Shown in pieces: positions 38,464-47,772 of a stretch of 50,852 bases of DNA (position 1 is the first letter of the stretch; each line of letters opens with the position of its first letter). Location: NCBI GenBank assembly GCA_013215445.1, contig JABSRA010000028.1, forward strand, positions 1-50,852, given 5' to 3'. The translations under genes and the position numbers were made by a program. The notes under the pieces are model-generated. The model was not told the DNA's origin. It did not search any database and saw only the letters and a program-made list of their open reading frames with translations. Source of the DNA: Oceanospirillaceae bacterium. Its GTDB lineage: Bacteria; Pseudomonadota; Gammaproteobacteria; Pseudomonadales; Balneatricaceae.

Positions 38464-38539
38464 GGGGCCATAGCTCAGCTGGTAGAGCGCGACGCTGGCA
38501 GCGTTGAGGTCAGGAGTTCGACTCTCCTTGGCTCCACCA
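38464..38539 (+). tRNA. tRNA-Ala (anticodon GGC)
   Basis: A 76-base cloverleaf with encoded CCA. The acceptor stem GGGGCCA pairs with TGGCTCC (one G-U). The D arm is GCTC/GAGC. The anticodon stem CGACG/CGTTG encloses the loop CTGGCAG, giving anticodon GGC. The T arm is AGGAG-TTCGACT-CTCCT. The last 28 bases are repeated 253 bases downstream as part of a tandem duplication. Confidence 0.97.
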
Positions 38540-38579
38540 TCTTATCCTCTCTTAACTTACCCATATCATAAAAAATAGC

Positions 38580-38765
38580 TTACTCAGCCAATGGCTCTTC
38601 GTGCCACTCATACATGCTAGTCAATCTCGATATAAGCAGTAACGGCACTACTAATATCAATATCAATACCAATAAGATTACCGATACGGCGAAGAAGAGC
38701 GCTGACAGATCCGTTTGCTGCATTAAGCTAATGATCATTGATTACTGCACCCGCCATCTGGATAA
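38580..38765 (-). pseudogene. Duplicated C-terminal fragment of the MFS transporter gene
   Basis: Copy A of the tandem duplication encodes the last 50-60 codons of the Bcr/CflA transporter, ending with the same MYEWH-x-EPLAE tail and TAA. It has no start, a frameshift and a TAG after IQMAGAVINDH, and a 12-base in-frame insertion giving an extra Leu-Ile repeat. It is clearly non-functional. Confidence 0.9.
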
Positions 38766-38792
38766 GGAGCTCGACTCTCCTTGGCTCCACCA
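38765..38792 (+). pseudogene. tRNA-Ala 3' fragment
   Basis: A 28-base copy of the tRNA-Ala T arm, acceptor strand and CCA with one substitution (AGGAGC for AGGAGT). It belongs to copy B of the tandem duplication and lacks the rest of the tRNA. Confidence 0.9.
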
Positions 38793-38832
38793 TCTTATCC
38801 TCTCTTAACTTACCCATATCATAAAAAATAGC

Positions 38833-40041
38833 TTACTCAGCCAATGGCTCTTTGTGCCACTCATACATGCTAGTCAATCTCGATATAAGCAGTAGCGGCA
38901 CTACCAATACCAACAAGATTACCGATACAGCGAAAGGTGCTGACAGATCCGTTAGCTGTATTAAACTAATAATCACCGCTGCACCCGCCATCTGGATAAA
39001 ACCTAACACGGCTGCAGCAGTCCCTGCGCTACCGCCAAAACTCGATAACGCGATACTGCTCGCGGGACCTATCGACAGCGCCAAACCCACACTTAACAAT
39101 ACCACTGGTAACATAAACGCCAAGCCAGCCATCATTCCTGTAAAACCCAGTAAATACAACAGGGCAATCAATACCGCCGATATTAGCATTAGCGTCAAAC
39201 CGACCATCACCATAAATCGATTCCCGTAGACAGATATCCACCTCGGCGCTAAAAAACAAGCAATAATACTCACCAGAGCATTAAAACCAAATAGCAGGCT
39301 AAAAACCACCTCTGAGAGCTGTAAATGCTGGATCAACCAGATCGGTGCATAACTGACATAACTTAGAATACCCGCCATGCCGGTCATAGAGCAGAGCGCA
39401 TAATAAACAAATGACTTTTTTATCAGAACTTTTTTAAAGCGTGAAAAACTGTAGAGACGAAACTGCTGACTCGCCAGCTTATCGCTAGTTTTTAAGGTTT
39501 CAGGCAAGAATTTAGCCACTACTAACAGCACCAATAACGAATAACCAGCCATAAACACAAAAGTGGCGCGCCAGCCAAAAGACTGTGCCAATATACTTCC
39601 CAGAATAGGGGCTAGAGCGGGGATAATACTCAACACACCGTTTAGATAACTATAAATTTTACTGCTGCGGGCATAACTATAGCGATCTCGGACCACACTA
39701 AAGATAACCACGGATATGGCGCATGAAGCCAAACCCTGCAGGGCTCGAAATAATTGCAAATAGAATATATCATCAGCTAAAGCTGCCGCTAGGGCACTAC
39801 CTACATAACCACACAGACCTGCCAGCGCGATCATTTTTCGACCGTACCTATCCGCAAGCGGGCCCACCGCTAGCTGCCCAAAACCTACTGCAAAAAAGAA
39901 AATAGCAATAGTTGACTGTATCTGACTGTTACTGGCCGCCAGTTCGATAGCCATTTGAGGAATTGAAGATAAATAGATATCGATAGCCATGGGGCTTAAG
40001 ACGACCATCGACATTAACAAAAAAAGTATATTAGGTTGCAA
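38833..40041 (-). CDS. MFS multidrug efflux transporter, Bcr/CflA family
   Basis: A 402-residue inner-membrane protein with about 12 membrane helices, of the drug:H+ antiporter type related to Bcr. The N-terminal helix contains SPMAIDIYLSSIPQMA (family motif with the membrane-embedded Asp) and the loop 2-3 motif is GPLADRYGRKMIALAG. RALQGLASCAISVVIFSVVRD is the helix 4-5 signature. The start is TTG at 40041, which gives the family N-terminus but lacks a clear ribosome binding site; an ATG at 40014 would cut into helix 1. Its 3' end is duplicated next to the tRNA-Ala gene. Confidence 0.9.
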   Translation of the reverse strand: MQPNILFLLMSMVVLSPMAIDIYLSSIPQMAIELAASNSQIQSTIAIFFFAVGFGQLAVGPLADRYGRKMIALAGLCGYVGSALAAALADDIFYLQLFRALQGLASCAISVVIFSVVRDRYSYARSSKIYSYLNGVLSIIPALAPILGSILAQSFGWRATFVFMAGYSLLVLLVVAKFLPETLKTSDKLASQQFRLYSFSRFKKVLIKKSFVYYALCSMTGMAGILSYVSYAPIWLIQHLQLSEVVFSLLFGFNALVSIIACFLAPRWISVYGNRFMVMVGLTLMLISAVLIALLYLLGFTGMMAGLAFMLPVVLLSVGLALSIGPASSIALSSFGGSAGTAAAVLGFIQMAGAAVIISLIQLTDLSAPFAVSVILLVLVVPLLLISRLTSMYEWHKEPLAE

Positions 40042-40103
40042 GAAATTCTACGCTAAAACTAAAGGAAACCAGAAAACCAATGAATAATTAAGCGATCTAT
40101 CGA

Positions 40104-40799
40104 CTAAAAGTCATCGTCATTAAATGTTTCATCAACCACACCATCCATTACCGCCTGCTGACGCAAACCTAAATATGCATCGCGAATAAAGATATATTCA
40201 TCGCCACTAATCAATGTCTCAAACTCAAACAACTGCACCCTGCTATCGATCAGGCGAATCGCATAACCTACATTCCTGGTCGGCACATGGTTTACATAAC
40301 TCCAGGCATCAACCCCAATTAAGGTCGCTGGAGAATCTCGAAAAGAGCCCGGCCCAAAAAAGGGTAGTACCAGATAAGGACCTGAGGGCACACCCCACAC
40401 ACCTAAGGTTTGACCTAAATCTTCAGAGTGTTTTTCCAACCCCATGACCGTGGCCACATCGATAATCCCACCGATACCGGCGGTGGTATTAAACAACACT
40501 CGAGCTAAATCGACCGCTGCATGCTCAAATTTAAACTGTAATACATTGTTGACCATCGTACCGAGATCGCGAACATTGCCAAAGACATTCCTAACCCCCG
40601 TCTCAATAAGATCAGGCGTCACCGCTCTATAACCTTTAGCCAATGGCTTAAAGGCAACATCATCGAGAAAGTTATTAAAACTGTGCGCCTTACGGTTATA
40701 ACTTTCCAGCGGATCGATATCCTGCTGCGCTTGCACTCCAACAGACAAAAACAACACCATACTTACTAATAAATATTTTAAACCCTTCAAGCGACACAT
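40104..40799 (-). CDS. mlaA: MlaA-like (VacJ) outer-membrane phospholipid transport protein
   Basis: MlaA removes surface-exposed phospholipids from the outer membrane and passes them to MlaC. Family motifs are ESYNRKAHSFNNFLDDVAFKPLAKGY, NVFGNVRDLGTMVNNVLQFK, then ARVLFNTTAGIGGIIDVAT and WGVPSGPYLVLPFFGPGSFRD. From ATG 40799 it has 231 residues and a signal peptide ending VGVQAQ. No lipobox Cys is visible; the only early Cys is residue 2. Classical MlaA is a lipoprotein, so this one appears to be cleaved by signal peptidase I. A longer frame from 40850 is possible but less likely; GGAATGGG supports 40799. No other mla genes are nearby. Confidence 0.9.
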   Translation of the reverse strand: MCRLKGLKYLLVSMVLFLSVGVQAQQDIDPLESYNRKAHSFNNFLDDVAFKPLAKGYRAVTPDLIETGVRNVFGNVRDLGTMVNNVLQFKFEHAAVDLARVLFNTTAGIGGIIDVATVMGLEKHSEDLGQTLGVWGVPSGPYLVLPFFGPGSFRDSPATLIGVDAWSYVNHVPTRNVGYAIRLIDSRVQLFEFETLISGDEYIFIRDAYLGLRQQAVMDGVVDETFNDDDF

Positions 40800-40863
40800 A
40801 TCCCATTCCATTTGAATTTGTGCAAGTTTAACATGAACACTAAACTTCAACCTATTTTTAAAC

Positions 40864-40889
40864 CAAAAAAAGACTCCCTAGGGAGCCTT
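40864..40889 (-). terminator. Rho-independent terminator of porin gene
   Basis: The palindrome GACTCCCTAGGGAGCC (40871-40886) forms a GC-rich hairpin, followed on the minus strand by seven Ts. It lies 30 bases past the porin stop codon. Confidence 0.8.
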
Positions 40890-40917
40890 TTTATGCAACT
40901 AAACTGAACTAGTCAGA

Positions 40918-41823
40918 TTAGAAAGAGATAGCGTAACGTAGTGTTACAGTATCAGATTTTCCGCCAGCTTCTGCAGCATCGTTATAGTCGATAGCACCTA
41001 GAGTAACAGATGCATTTCCGCCTAGAGCGTACTGAGCTGAAACGTTGACTGAATCCCAGTCTTTAGCGCCAGCAGCATCTAAATCGCGTGTCTCGTACTG
41101 TGCAGCAAGAGAAAGCTTACCAACTACGTACTTAGCAGAAAGAGATCCGTAAGAAGCGAAATCTTCTTTATCAGAGTAAGCAGCACCAACAGTGAAAGCA
41201 CCTAGCTTAACTTTACCACCTATACCGAACAAAGAAGCATCAGCTTCTTCACCAGCAGCGATAGAAACATCAAGCAAATCGTTGCTGTAGTCTACAGAGA
41301 AACCGTAAGAATCTTCAGCAGAAGTAGCATCGCTGTCAACATCACCAACACCAGCTCTGAACTGGAAACCACTGTAAACATTTGACTCGTAAGAAATGCC
41401 GCCGTGACTGAACTCAGATCCAGCAACTTCTAGAGATCCATCAAACATTGCAGTTAGTGTTTGAACACCTTCAGCACGCTGAACTGGACTATCGGCATCA
41501 CCTAAGATCAACTTACCGAAACCGCCAGCAATGAATAGAGCAACTTTAGAAACACCTACGTTTCCGTTTGCTGCAGCTCCGTCGTTTCCATCAATTCCAC
41601 TAGCTTGTAAACGAATGAAATAACCAGCTGTTAGGCCGCTATCCATAGTTTCTTCGCCAGAAAAGCCGAAACGAATACGGTTTGTTGCGCTGTCTACATC
41701 GTCAGCACTATCTGTATCAGTAACATCAAAACGAGCTGAACCGAAAAGAGTAGTATCTGCTTGTGCAACCATTGGTACAGTCAGAGCACTAGCTACTGCT
41801 AGCGCGATAAATGACTTTTTCAT
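40918..41823 (-). CDS. Gram-negative general porin
   Basis: A 301-residue outer-membrane beta-barrel. The signal peptide (MKKSFIALAVASALTVPMVAQA) is followed by DTTLFGSARFDVT, the typical first strand. RIRFGFSGEETMDSGLTAGY and FGKLILGDADSPVQ are family motifs, and the alternating aromatic and polar strands end in YAISF with the C-terminal Phe needed for barrel assembly. The protein is rich in Asp, Ser and Ala, giving an acidic pore protein. AAGGGGAAA precedes the ATG. The strong ribosome binding site and terminator suggest high expression. Confidence 0.92.
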   Translation of the reverse strand: MKKSFIALAVASALTVPMVAQADTTLFGSARFDVTDTDSADDVDSATNRIRFGFSGEETMDSGLTAGYFIRLQASGIDGNDGAAANGNVGVSKVALFIAGGFGKLILGDADSPVQRAEGVQTLTAMFDGSLEVAGSEFSHGGISYESNVYSGFQFRAGVGDVDSDATSAEDSYGFSVDYSNDLLDVSIAAGEEADASLFGIGGKVKLGAFTVGAAYSDKEDFASYGSLSAKYVVGKLSLAAQYETRDLDAAGAKDWDSVNVSAQYALGGNASVTLGAIDYNDAAEAGGKSDTVTLRYAISF

Positions 41824-42160
41824 TATAATTTTCCCCTTAAATATTCTACTTATTTAGTAAGTGAATTTTCTATTTCTAGTTTTCTTTTAATGCGTTATCC
41901 AACGTGAGTATAGTCGGTTACACAATGAAAAAATACTATATCTTTAGAAAAATATCCATAGAATTCAAGTTTTTTTAACCCCGAACTCTATTTATATTAA
42001 ATTGTTACTGCAAAAAGCTATTAACTGACTTCAGTAAGCTTAGATAAACTTCTAGCTTAAGCAAAATTGCAATATTTATGTTGGCGGCATTAAATCATAG
42101 GATTTTGTTCAGTGCAACCCCGCCAATTACCAGGAGAGGCCATTTATATTTTGGCTAGAT
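41824..42160. other. Upstream region of porin gene
   Basis: 337 AT-rich bases between hrpA and the porin gene, both on the minus strand. It presumably contains the porin promoter; TATACT on the minus strand near 41907-41912 is a possible -10 without a clear -35. No gene remnant and no clear hrpA terminator were seen. Confidence 0.4.
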
Positions 42161-45100
42161 TCAGCTGCCCTGCGTTATTTTCTGCCATTTTTGCTGCATC
42201 CTCTTTTCAGAGACCGTCTCTTTAGTGCCTACTTGCTGGGCAAATAATGAGATACGATACTCTTCTATCAACCAGCGATACGCCACTAGATCAGGATTGA
42301 CTTCACGGCGCTGTGCATCGAGTTCTAGCTTTTTATAGAGTCGTTGCTCCAGGGTATTGACCTGTGCCGATAACAACCGCTGACGTGGCAATTCACGCTG
42401 GTACTTATCCAACCTGCTTTCAATCGCTTTCATATATCTTGTGTATTGATCTAACCTTTGCCACGAGATATGGGACAGGTAATCTTTGCTGAACAATTGT
42501 TCAAGTTGCCCCTTGATATCCGAAACGACCGTGATAGTAGCTAAAAGTTGCGTGCCACTGAGTGTTTTTTGCAGTTGATGATAATGCCGATGTAACAGAT
42601 GGACTTGCTCTGCGATTTTTACCAGCCAATGACGATAATCCTCAATGACTGCGCTCTGCCCTAAGCGCTTAACAAATGCCGCCTCTGTACGTGGTAAATC
42701 CTCCATTAGCTGCAATGCCTCGCGCAATGCAAATGAATGAATTTCATTTTCAAGTGACTTTTTGTTGAATTTTTTTCCAATAAATAAGGTACTTTCTGTT
42801 GTTTTGGGTATCTTTGAACGGATTTTTTTCAACTTGCTGACTAAATATTCACTGGCAAAATGCGTCATTGCCTGCAAGCTTTTACGCTGTGCATACCCCT
42901 GATTCATACTGAGTATTAAATCAACTTCACCAGACTTCAATACTAGCGCTGGCCAAGCTTGCACCTTTATCCCCCCCTGCTCGACTTCTACCTTCTCTGG
43001 AAAATCACCAAAACTCCAGGTTTTAAGCCCCGCCTGTCCCCAAGGTTTTTCATTGCTCTGCTGCAATGTCGTCTCTACCAAAGATGAATACTGATCTGCT
43101 AGTTGCTCGATATCTCGTCCCTGAGTGACTTGCTTCTGCTGGTTATCGAGTAACTTTATATTAAACTGTAGATGCCTAGCTAATGGCACTTGATTAAACT
43201 CTGCAATTTCCAGCTTTATGCCCGTCATCCGCAGCAAATGATGGGATAACTGTTCGAGTAAACTACCTTGGGCAAAATCGACACTTTCAATAAAAGCATG
43301 TACATAATCGGGAATCGGCACAAAATGTTTGCGCCGTGCTTTTGGTAGTGCCTTTAACAAGGCGATACAGCGCTCTTTTAACATACCGGGCACTAACCAT
43401 TCGAGCCGCTCACGGGAAAACTGTTTTAACAGGGCGACGGGCAGATGCAAAGACACACCATCATCGCTACTCAGCGGATCAAAGTGGTAACTGAGTTTTA
43501 AATGAATGCCTTTAAAATCGATACCATTGGGGTATTCGTCGTCATTAATATGCTGACTTGAGCGCTGTAGAATATCGGATTCTTGTAAAAACAAAACGTT
43601 AGCCTGTTCTCGCTCCAGCTCTTTTCGCCATTTTTCAAACGCCGCACCGTTCACCAACGGTTTATCCGTAGACTCGGTTATTTTTTTGGCATAAAAATCG
43701 TAAAGCGTCTGCTCATCGACTAGTAGATCCCGCCGTCTTGATTTGGCTTCTAAATGCTCTACTTGTTCGAGTAGCCGCTGATTGTGACGAAAAAATGCCG
43801 CCTTAGTATGGTAATGACCTTCAACCAACGCCGATCGAATAAATATTTCCTGGCACAATAGCGGCTCAATCGCCCCATAATTGACCCGTCTCTTTTGCAC
43901 GATAATCAAACCGAAGAGCACTACCTGTTCAAAAGCACTAACCTGCGCCGACTTTTTTTGCCAGCTCGGTTCCATATAACTTCTATTGAGTAGATGCTTA
44001 GCTAACGGCTCTATCCATAGCGGGTCTATTTTTGCCGCCACTCTGCCGTACAACTTGGAGGTTTCAACCAGTTCACTGACCATTAACCACTTGGCTGGCT
44101 TTTTATACTGAACAGAGGCGGGAAATATATAAAAGCGTCGATTTCGCGCCCCTAAGAACTCTTTATTTTCTTGTTTAAACCCGACATGGCTCAACAGCCC
44201 TGCCAGTAGTGCCACATGTAAGGATTGGTAGCTCGCGTCTGTTTCCTGTAGTTTATAGCCCAATCCCTTACAGGCTAAATGAAGCTGGCGATGTACATCA
44301 CGCCACTCGCGCATCCGCATAAAAGACAGAAAGTTTTTGTTACAGTACTTGCGCAGTTGATTTTGTGACAACTCCTGGCGCTGCTGCTCATAGCTGTTCC
44401 ATAGGTTTACAAAACCAACAAAATCAGAATCTTCATCTTGATACTCACGATGCGCCATATCAGCCGCTTGTTGCTTGTCCATTGGCCGTTCTTTAGGATC
44501 TTGAACACTCAGTGCACTGGCAATAATGAGTACTTCCCTGAGAGATTGCTGCCGATTACCTTCAATTAACATCCGGCCTATTCTTGGATCCACTGGCAAC
44601 TTTGCCAGTTCGCGCCCCTGAGGCGTCATTTTCTTCTGTCGATCAACTGCCCCTAACTCTTCGAGCAACTTAAAGCCATCGGTAATAAAACGACTATCAG
44701 GGGGATCGATAAAAGGAAAATCACCAATATCACCGAGTTTTAAATTCAACATTTGCAGGATAACAGCCGCTAAATTGGTGCGTCTAATTTCTGCATCGGT
44801 AAATTCTGACCTAGCCTCGAAATCATCTTTCGCATAGAGCCTGATGCAAGTGCCTGCGGCAATACGACCACAGCGCCCAGCGCGTTGGTTGGCACTGGCC
44901 TGTGAGATCGCCTCAATAGGTAAACGCTGTACTTTAGAGCGATAACTGTAACGAGAGATCCTCGCGACTCCAGTATCGATGACATAACCTATGCCAGGCA
45001 CGGTAATCGATGTTTCGGCCACGTTAGTCGCCAGTATAATGCGTCGCTCAGTGCTGTTATTGGGGCTGAATATAATATTTTGCTCTTTGACACTTAATCT

Positions 45101-46099
45101 AGCATACAAAGGTAAAATCCGCGTATGCCGTAACTGCGCTTTTCTAAGCCCCTCTGCCGCCTCTCTAATTTCACGTTCGCCACTAAAGAAGATTAAAATA
45201 TCCCGCGCGGCAATAGCGCGACTACCCCGGTGGATGTCGGTTATTTCCTCGACAGCCGCTACGACCGCCTCCACTTGGCTTAACTCTTTTAATGAATCTT
45301 GTTCGGCGCTTTCAGAAGCTTTTAAGAGAGGCCGATACAAAACATCGACCGGAAAGGTTCGCCCTGATATTTCCTTGATAGGCGCATTGTCAAAGTGTGC
45401 TGAGAAACGTTGCAAATCAATGGTTGCAGAGGTGATAATTAGTTTTAAGTTCGGCCGTTTCGGTAAGATTCGCTTAATATAGCCGAGTAAAAAATCAATA
45501 TTTAAACTGCGCTCATGTGCCTCATCCAGAATGATCACTTCATACTTTTCAAGCAGCGGATCATGCATGGTTTCAGCCAGTAATATGCCATCCGTCATCA
45601 ATTTTATTAATGAGGCACTCGTGACTTGATCAGTAAAGCGTACTTGATAACCCACTTTTTGCCCCAGCGGACTATCGAGTTCATCGGCAATTCTATTCGC
45701 CACTGTTCTAGCCGCCAGCCTTCTGGGTTGGGTGTGTCCAATCAGCCCCCGTGCTCCAAGGCCTAACTGTAGGCAAATTTTAGGTAACTGGGTGGTTTTA
45801 CCCGATCCTGTCTCGCCGGCAATGATTATCACCTGGTGATCGAGTATGGTTTGCGCTATTTCATCTCGATGCTCTGATACCGGTAAATCTGCCAGCTTTA
45901 CCGTACCAATAGATTCTTGCCTCACTTGCACAATGGCGACAGAATCGGCAATTTCACCTTGCAGCTGGGTCAATAATTTATCGGCGGGCTTGCCCTGCTT
46001 GCTGCGCTGCACATATTGATCAATGCGGCGTTTAAGTTGACGATATTTTTTGGTTTCACACAGGGAGAGTTGTTGGCGTAATTGAGCGATAGCAGTCAA
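42161..46099 (-). CDS. hrpA: ATP-dependent RNA helicase HrpA
   Basis: A DEAH-box helicase of 1312 residues, the usual HrpA length, acting in RNA metabolism and in rescue of stalled ribosomes. The Walker A motif GETGSGKTT is at residues 95-103, DEAH at 192-195 (IILDEAHERSLNIDFLLGY), SAT follows (LIITSATIDLQRF), and motif VI is QRAGRCGRI. Behind the RecA-like domains are the winged-helix, helical-bundle and OB-fold regions and the long HrpA-specific C-terminal domain. It is apparently a single-gene unit. Confidence 0.97.
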   Translation of the reverse strand: MTAIAQLRQQLSLCETKKYRQLKRRIDQYVQRSKQGKPADKLLTQLQGEIADSVAIVQVRQESIGTVKLADLPVSEHRDEIAQTILDHQVIIIAGETGSGKTTQLPKICLQLGLGARGLIGHTQPRRLAARTVANRIADELDSPLGQKVGYQVRFTDQVTSASLIKLMTDGILLAETMHDPLLEKYEVIILDEAHERSLNIDFLLGYIKRILPKRPNLKLIITSATIDLQRFSAHFDNAPIKEISGRTFPVDVLYRPLLKASESAEQDSLKELSQVEAVVAAVEEITDIHRGSRAIAARDILIFFSGEREIREAAEGLRKAQLRHTRILPLYARLSVKEQNIIFSPNNSTERRIILATNVAETSITVPGIGYVIDTGVARISRYSYRSKVQRLPIEAISQASANQRAGRCGRIAAGTCIRLYAKDDFEARSEFTDAEIRRTNLAAVILQMLNLKLGDIGDFPFIDPPDSRFITDGFKLLEELGAVDRQKKMTPQGRELAKLPVDPRIGRMLIEGNRQQSLREVLIIASALSVQDPKERPMDKQQAADMAHREYQDEDSDFVGFVNLWNSYEQQRQELSQNQLRKYCNKNFLSFMRMREWRDVHRQLHLACKGLGYKLQETDASYQSLHVALLAGLLSHVGFKQENKEFLGARNRRFYIFPASVQYKKPAKWLMVSELVETSKLYGRVAAKIDPLWIEPLAKHLLNRSYMEPSWQKKSAQVSAFEQVVLFGLIIVQKRRVNYGAIEPLLCQEIFIRSALVEGHYHTKAAFFRHNQRLLEQVEHLEAKSRRRDLLVDEQTLYDFYAKKITESTDKPLVNGAAFEKWRKELEREQANVLFLQESDILQRSSQHINDDEYPNGIDFKGIHLKLSYHFDPLSSDDGVSLHLPVALLKQFSRERLEWLVPGMLKERCIALLKALPKARRKHFVPIPDYVHAFIESVDFAQGSLLEQLSHHLLRMTGIKLEIAEFNQVPLARHLQFNIKLLDNQQKQVTQGRDIEQLADQYSSLVETTLQQSNEKPWGQAGLKTWSFGDFPEKVEVEQGGIKVQAWPALVLKSGEVDLILSMNQGYAQRKSLQAMTHFASEYLVSKLKKIRSKIPKTTESTLFIGKKFNKKSLENEIHSFALREALQLMEDLPRTEAAFVKRLGQSAVIEDYRHWLVKIAEQVHLLHRHYHQLQKTLSGTQLLATITVVSDIKGQLEQLFSKDYLSHISWQRLDQYTRYMKAIESRLDKYQRELPRQRLLSAQVNTLEQRLYKKLELDAQRREVNPDLVAYRWLIEEYRISLFAQQVGTKETVSEKRMQQKWQKITQGS

Positions 46100-46174
46100 A
46101 ATTAAATCTCAGGAATTGGTGGTTATTGTAGGAGTGTAGCGCCTTGTAGAACAGCGCGTATGTAAACCAGCGGC

Positions 46175-46972
46175 TTATTTGGCTATGGTCGTCGAACTAA
46201 TTTGACTAATCAAATCAGCGAGTTCAAAGGTGACCAGTTCACCACTGTTAATCTTATGCCACTTCTCATCATTGGTAAGTGGCTCAGTTGCAATCACCGT
46301 CACTCTATCAGTAATAGAAGTCTCGTGCTTAAAGTTCACCACCACGTCACAGTCTTTTAAGGTCGCCTCACCGAAGGGAGCCTTACGGGTGATCCACCAG
46401 AGTTTGGTGGTATTATAGGCAAAGAGGTATTGTGATTCACCCATCAACATATTAAACACCCCAATTGCTCTTAACTTTTCGCAACACTGATGAATAAATT
46501 CACTTAATAGTAAGCTGTTACTCGGCCGGCGTGGGAACTTTATCCGCAGCTGATCCATAAGCCAACAAAATGCGTACTCACTGTCGGTACTACCCACCGG
46601 AAAGTAGTGCACCAGCGGCCAGTCAAATATTTTTTTATGCAGCTGCCCATTGTGGGCAAACGTCCAGATATAGCCCCAGAGTTCACGACTAAAGGGATGG
46701 GTATTTTCCAGGTTTACACCACCGACATTGGCCTGGCGAATATGACAGACCACCAAGGTACTCTTGATCGGATGCTGAGTGATAAACTGGGCTATTTTAG
46801 AGCTACAGCTTGGATCTGGATCGTGAAAACTGCGCAGCCCTTTGCCTTCATAAAAAGCGATTCCCCAACCATCTCGATGCGGTCCTGTTCCCCCTCCACG
46901 TTGCATTAAACCACTAAAGCTAAAACAAATATCCGTGGGTACATTAGCACTCATACCTAACAACTCACACAT
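46175..46972 (-). CDS. Class II glutamine amidotransferase, YafJ-like
   Basis: A 265-residue protein of the Ntn glutamine-amidotransferase class. The initiator Met is followed by the catalytic Cys2 (MCELLGMSANVPTDICFSF). Further glutaminase motifs are GPHRDGWGIAFYEG, CHIRQANVGGVNLENTHPF and FAHNGQLHK. YafJ proteins have this domain alone; the ammonia acceptor is unknown. The ATG shares one base with the TAA of the bactofilin gene (TAATG at 46972), so it is translated from the same operon. Whether this reflects a link with cell-wall shape or just packing is not known. Confidence 0.9.
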   Translation of the reverse strand: MCELLGMSANVPTDICFSFSGLMQRGGGTGPHRDGWGIAFYEGKGLRSFHDPDPSCSSKIAQFITQHPIKSTLVVCHIRQANVGGVNLENTHPFSRELWGYIWTFAHNGQLHKKIFDWPLVHYFPVGSTDSEYAFCWLMDQLRIKFPRRPSNSLLLSEFIHQCCEKLRAIGVFNMLMGESQYLFAYNTTKLWWITRKAPFGEATLKDCDVVVNFKHETSITDRVTVIATEPLTNDEKWHKINSGELVTFELADLISQISSTTIAK

Positions 46973-47772
46973 TAAAACTTCAGCTCCAATTTGGTGGTAT
47001 TCTCATCTGGGGTTTTCGCGCGGTTTAGAACTTCAGTGCCAGCGGTGTCTTTTAATTTGGCTGCTGGAGGCTCCTTTGAAACCGCTTCATTTAAGGCTTT
47101 AACAGCGGCTGTTCTTCGCTCGCCAACAGTGACCTTTCTTCTTTCAATAGAGGCTTTGTCTGCTCTAGATTTTTCAGTATCAGCAGCATTATTTTTTGGC
47201 ATTGGCTTTTTATCAGCCGATGGTTTTACCTTGTGCAGAGCCAGCGAAGTATTGGGCAACTTATTAGTTTTATGGTGCTCTGCACTACCCAATGTGTCAC
47301 TGGTTTCACTCACCGCACTCAAGGTAATTTTATCCGGTAAATCGTCGATAAAATCAGGGGTTTTTATTCTCACTAACGATTCGGGCTCTCGGTTAAATAC
47401 CACCTTTGGCTGAGCAGATGATTTTGGCGGAAGGCGTTCGCCAACAAACTGAGATTTTGCGTCCATGGTTAACTCAACACACTCAATTTTAGCAAAGACC
47501 CGCCCACCGGCAGAAATATGCAAATGTTCACAAAAAATTTCGCCTTCAATGAGCCCGGAAACAGTCACATCCTTCGCTTCTATTCTGCCTTTTATTTCAC
47601 CGCTCAGTCCCACAGATAGATTTTCAATCGAGGTGATACAGCCCTCAACATGACCATCTATATGCAGTTTTCCGGTTACTGTCATCTCTCCCGAAATTTT
47701 ATTACCTCTGGCAATAATGGTCAGCGCCGTACGCTTTAATTCAGAGGGTACAGATTTTTTAAAGAAGCCCAT
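46972..47772 (-). CDS. Bactofilin with long C-terminal extension
   Basis: A polymer-forming cytoskeletal protein. Residues about 18-110 form the right-handed beta-helix typical of bactofilins: GNKISGEMTVTGKLHIDGHV, EGCITSIENLSVGLSGEIKG and SGLIEGEIFCEHLHISAGG. After this core is an unusually long hydrophilic tail of about 150 residues rich in Lys, Ala, Glu and Ser, with no recognised domain. The gene starts 37 bases inside the M23 peptidase gene and ends by sharing a base with the amidotransferase start. Bactofilin-M23 pairs are known to work together in cell-shape control. Confidence 0.9.
   Translation of the reverse strand: MGFFKKSVPSELKRTALTIIARGNKISGEMTVTGKLHIDGHVEGCITSIENLSVGLSGEIKGRIEAKDVTVSGLIEGEIFCEHLHISAGGRVFAKIECVELTMDAKSQFVGERLPPKSSAQPKVVFNREPESLVRIKTPDFIDDLPDKITLSAVSETSDTLGSAEHHKTNKLPNTSLALHKVKPSADKKPMPKNNAADTEKSRADKASIERRKVTVGERRTAAVKALNEAVSKEPPAAKLKDTAGTEVLNRAKTPDENTTKLELKF

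Larger units (their letters stand above)
38512..38999. repeat. Imperfect tandem duplication joining tRNA 3' end and MFS gene 3' end
   Basis: Copy A is 38512-38765 and copy B 38765-38999. The first 140 bases align at a constant offset of 253 with only three mismatches, from the tRNA T arm through the spacer and into the end of the MFS gene. The second part is more diverged, with about 19 bases of net insertion in copy A. Both copies end in CTGGATAA. Copy B contains the functional MFS 3' end; copy A holds the functional tRNA 3' end. Confidence 0.92.

Noticed and set aside
38765..38792. A second tRNA gene after tRNA-Ala
   Set aside because: Only the T arm and acceptor 3' strand are present; D and anticodon arms are missing.
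38614..38808. Plus-strand 64-codon frame in the duplicated region
   Set aside because: It is the complement of the MFS gene fragment; its resemblance to the plus-strand frame at 38852 only reflects the duplication.
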